14,130 nucleotides of DNA from Lysobacterales bacterium (lineage in GTDB: Bacteria; Pseudomonadota; Gammaproteobacteria; Xanthomonadales; Rhodanobacteraceae), in the NCBI GenBank assembly GCA_013298265.1, contig JAAFHE010000024.1:1-14130 (forward strand), in the 5' to 3' direction. A program made the translations under genes and the position numbers. Shown piece by piece: positions 13,197 to 14,130 of the stretch; position 1 is the stretch's first letter; each line of letters begins with the position of its first letter. The notes beneath the pieces were generated by a model. That model saw nothing but the letters and a program-made list of their open reading frames with translations, did not search any database and had not been told where the DNA came from.

Positions 13197-14130
13197 ATGA
13201 TCGAAGCCGTAAGCAACGGCTGGCCACTGTATCTCGTAGCCGGCCTTTTCGGCCTGTTGGTCGGCAGCTTCCTGAACGTCGTGATCCTGCGCCTGCCGGC
13301 GCGGCTCATGCACGAATGGCGACAGCAGAGCCGGGAGCTGCTCGGTCTCGCCCCCCCCGCCGCGGCCCACGACGAAGCACCGGGAGCGGCGCCGAACGTC
13401 GCTGCCGCCGCGCCGACGGATCAGGCCGAAGCGAACGAAGCCATCGGCGCCGATGCGACCACGCCGGACGAAGCACCACCGCCGGATCTGGTTTTCAAAG
13501 GTTCGCATTGTCCACACTGCAAACATGCACTGTCGCCGCTGGACAATATTCCGGTGCTTAGCTGGGTCGTCCTGCGCGGCCGCTGCCGCTACTGCGCTGC
13601 GCCGATTTCCGTGCAGTACCCGCTCGTCGAGTTGCTCAGTGCCGCTGCAGCGCTCATCGTCGTCTGGAAGTTCGGCTTTTCCCTGCAGTCGGCTGCCGGA
13701 CTCGCGCTGAGCTTCAGCCTGATCGCGCTGTCCGGCATCGACCTGCGTACGCAACTGCTGCCGGACAACGTGACGCTGCCGCTGCTATGGCTGGGGCTGC
13801 TGCTGTCGCTACCAGGACTGTTTGTCACTCCTGACCAGGCCATCCTCGGCGGCGCGATCGGCTATCTGAGTCTCTGGTCGGTCTATTGGCTGTTCAAGCT
13901 CGTAACCGGCAAGGAAGGCATGGGTTACGGCGACTTCAAGCTGCTGGGTGCGCTCGGCGCGTGGATGGGGCCTATGAGCCTGCTGCCCATCGTGCTCATT
14001 TCCTCGCTGCTGGGCGCCGTTCTCGGCAGCATCGCGCTCGCAGTGAGTGGCAAGCAGCGTTCGACGCCGATTCCGTTCGGTCCCTTCCTCGCTGCGGCAG
14101 GCTGGGCACAGTTCATCGGGGGCGACACGT
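13197..14130 (+). CDS. pilD: Prepilin leader peptidase / N-methyltransferase PilD, 3' truncated by the window end
   Basis: The frame is open to the last base, giving 311 residues; an estimated 15 or so are missing. This polytopic aspartyl protease cleaves prepilin leaders and methylates the new N-terminus. The first helix ends in GSFLNVVILRLP (23-34). The cytoplasmic zinc site is C105-x2-C108-x21-C130-x2-C133, the spacing of Pseudomonas PilD. The catalytic aspartates are D182 (SGIDLRTQLLPD) and D246 (GMGYGDFKLLGA). These positions sit about 33 residues later than in Pseudomonas PilD (C72 and D149 as I recall them). The difference is explained by an Ala/Pro/Asp/Glu-rich insertion at about residues 51-98, before the zinc site. 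No clear ribosome binding site precedes the ATG, so translation may be coupled to pilC 10 bases upstream. The gene contains a run of eight C. Confidence 0.95.
   Translation, partial: MIEAVSNGWPLYLVAGLFGLLVGSFLNVVILRLPARLMHEWRQQSRELLGLAPPAAAHDEAPGAAPNVAAAAPTDQAEANEAIGADATTPDEAPPPDLVFKGSHCPHCKHALSPLDNIPVLSWVVLRGRCRYCAAPISVQYPLVELLSAAAALIVVWKFGFSLQSAAGLALSFSLIALSGIDLRTQLLPDNVTLPLLWLGLLLSLPGLFVTPDQAILGGAIGYLSLWSVYWLFKLVTGKEGMGYGDFKLLGALGAWMGPMSLLPIVLISSLLGAVLGSIALAVSGKQRSTPIPFGPFLAAAGWAQFIGGDT
13351..13358 (+). repeat. Homopolymer tract of eight cytosines in pilD
   Basis: Eight consecutive C lie in codons 52-54 of pilD. The frame is intact as written. A gain of one base would switch to a frame that stops at 13561, and a loss to one that stops by 13710; both stops come before the first catalytic aspartate codon at 13740. 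The tract could be a slippage site or a sequencing weak point. Confidence 0.8.

Overview
The window is GC-rich, densely packed bacterial DNA. Its type IV pilus genes (pilB, pilC, pilD) are of gammaproteobacterial type, and I would place the source near Xanthomonadales/Nevskiales. That placement is inference from protein style, not a measured phylogeny. No rRNA, tRNA, CRISPR array, insertion sequence or integration scar was seen, and no gene-free stretch exceeds 300 bases.

Region 1 (1-2728, + strand) holds three genes. The first is the C-terminal part of a polytopic membrane protein with TPR repeats, cut by the window start. The second is a family 2 glycosyltransferase that starts at TTG. The third is a flippase-like (UPF0104/LPG-synthase-TM type) membrane protein. 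They look like the tail of a surface-glycan or glycolipid assembly operon.

Region 2 (2725-9948, - strand) is a tight eight-gene operon converging on region 1, and the last genes of the two operons overlap at their stop codons. In transcription order it encodes a membrane-anchored family 2 glycosyltransferase, glucose-1-phosphate cytidylyltransferase (RfbF), CDP-glucose 4,6-dehydratase (RfbG), an RmlC-like sugar epimerase, a NovU/TylCIII-type sugar C-methyltransferase, an SDR-type sugar 4-ketoreductase/epimerase, a second methyltransferase that has lost the zinc-ribbon cysteines, and a CmcI/rhamnosyl-O-methyltransferase family protein. The last seven genes overlap each other by 1 to 4 bases. 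Read together they make a plausible pathway from glucose-1-phosphate through CDP-4-keto-6-deoxyglucose to a C-methyl-branched, probably O-methylated 6-deoxyhexose. The enzyme set parallels the noviose pathway, but on a CDP carrier instead of dTDP. No 3-dehydrase (DdhC/RfbH) is present, which argues against the usual 3,6-dideoxyhexose products of CDP-glucose pathways.

Region 3 (9949-10175) is a 227-bp divergent intergenic region that must carry the start signals for regions 2 and 4. Region 4 (10176-14130, + strand) is pilB-pilC-pilD, the cytoplasmic ATPase, inner-membrane platform and prepilin peptidase of a type IVa pilus. There is no pilA between them. The divergent position that holds pilA in Pseudomonas is held here by the sugar operon. 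PilD runs off the window end, carries an unusual Ala/Pro-rich insertion, and its gene contains a run of eight cytosines.

The most interesting part is the CDP-sugar operon: its predicted product is a rare branched, methylated sugar. Its place beside the pilus genes leaves open whether it decorates pili or lipopolysaccharide.
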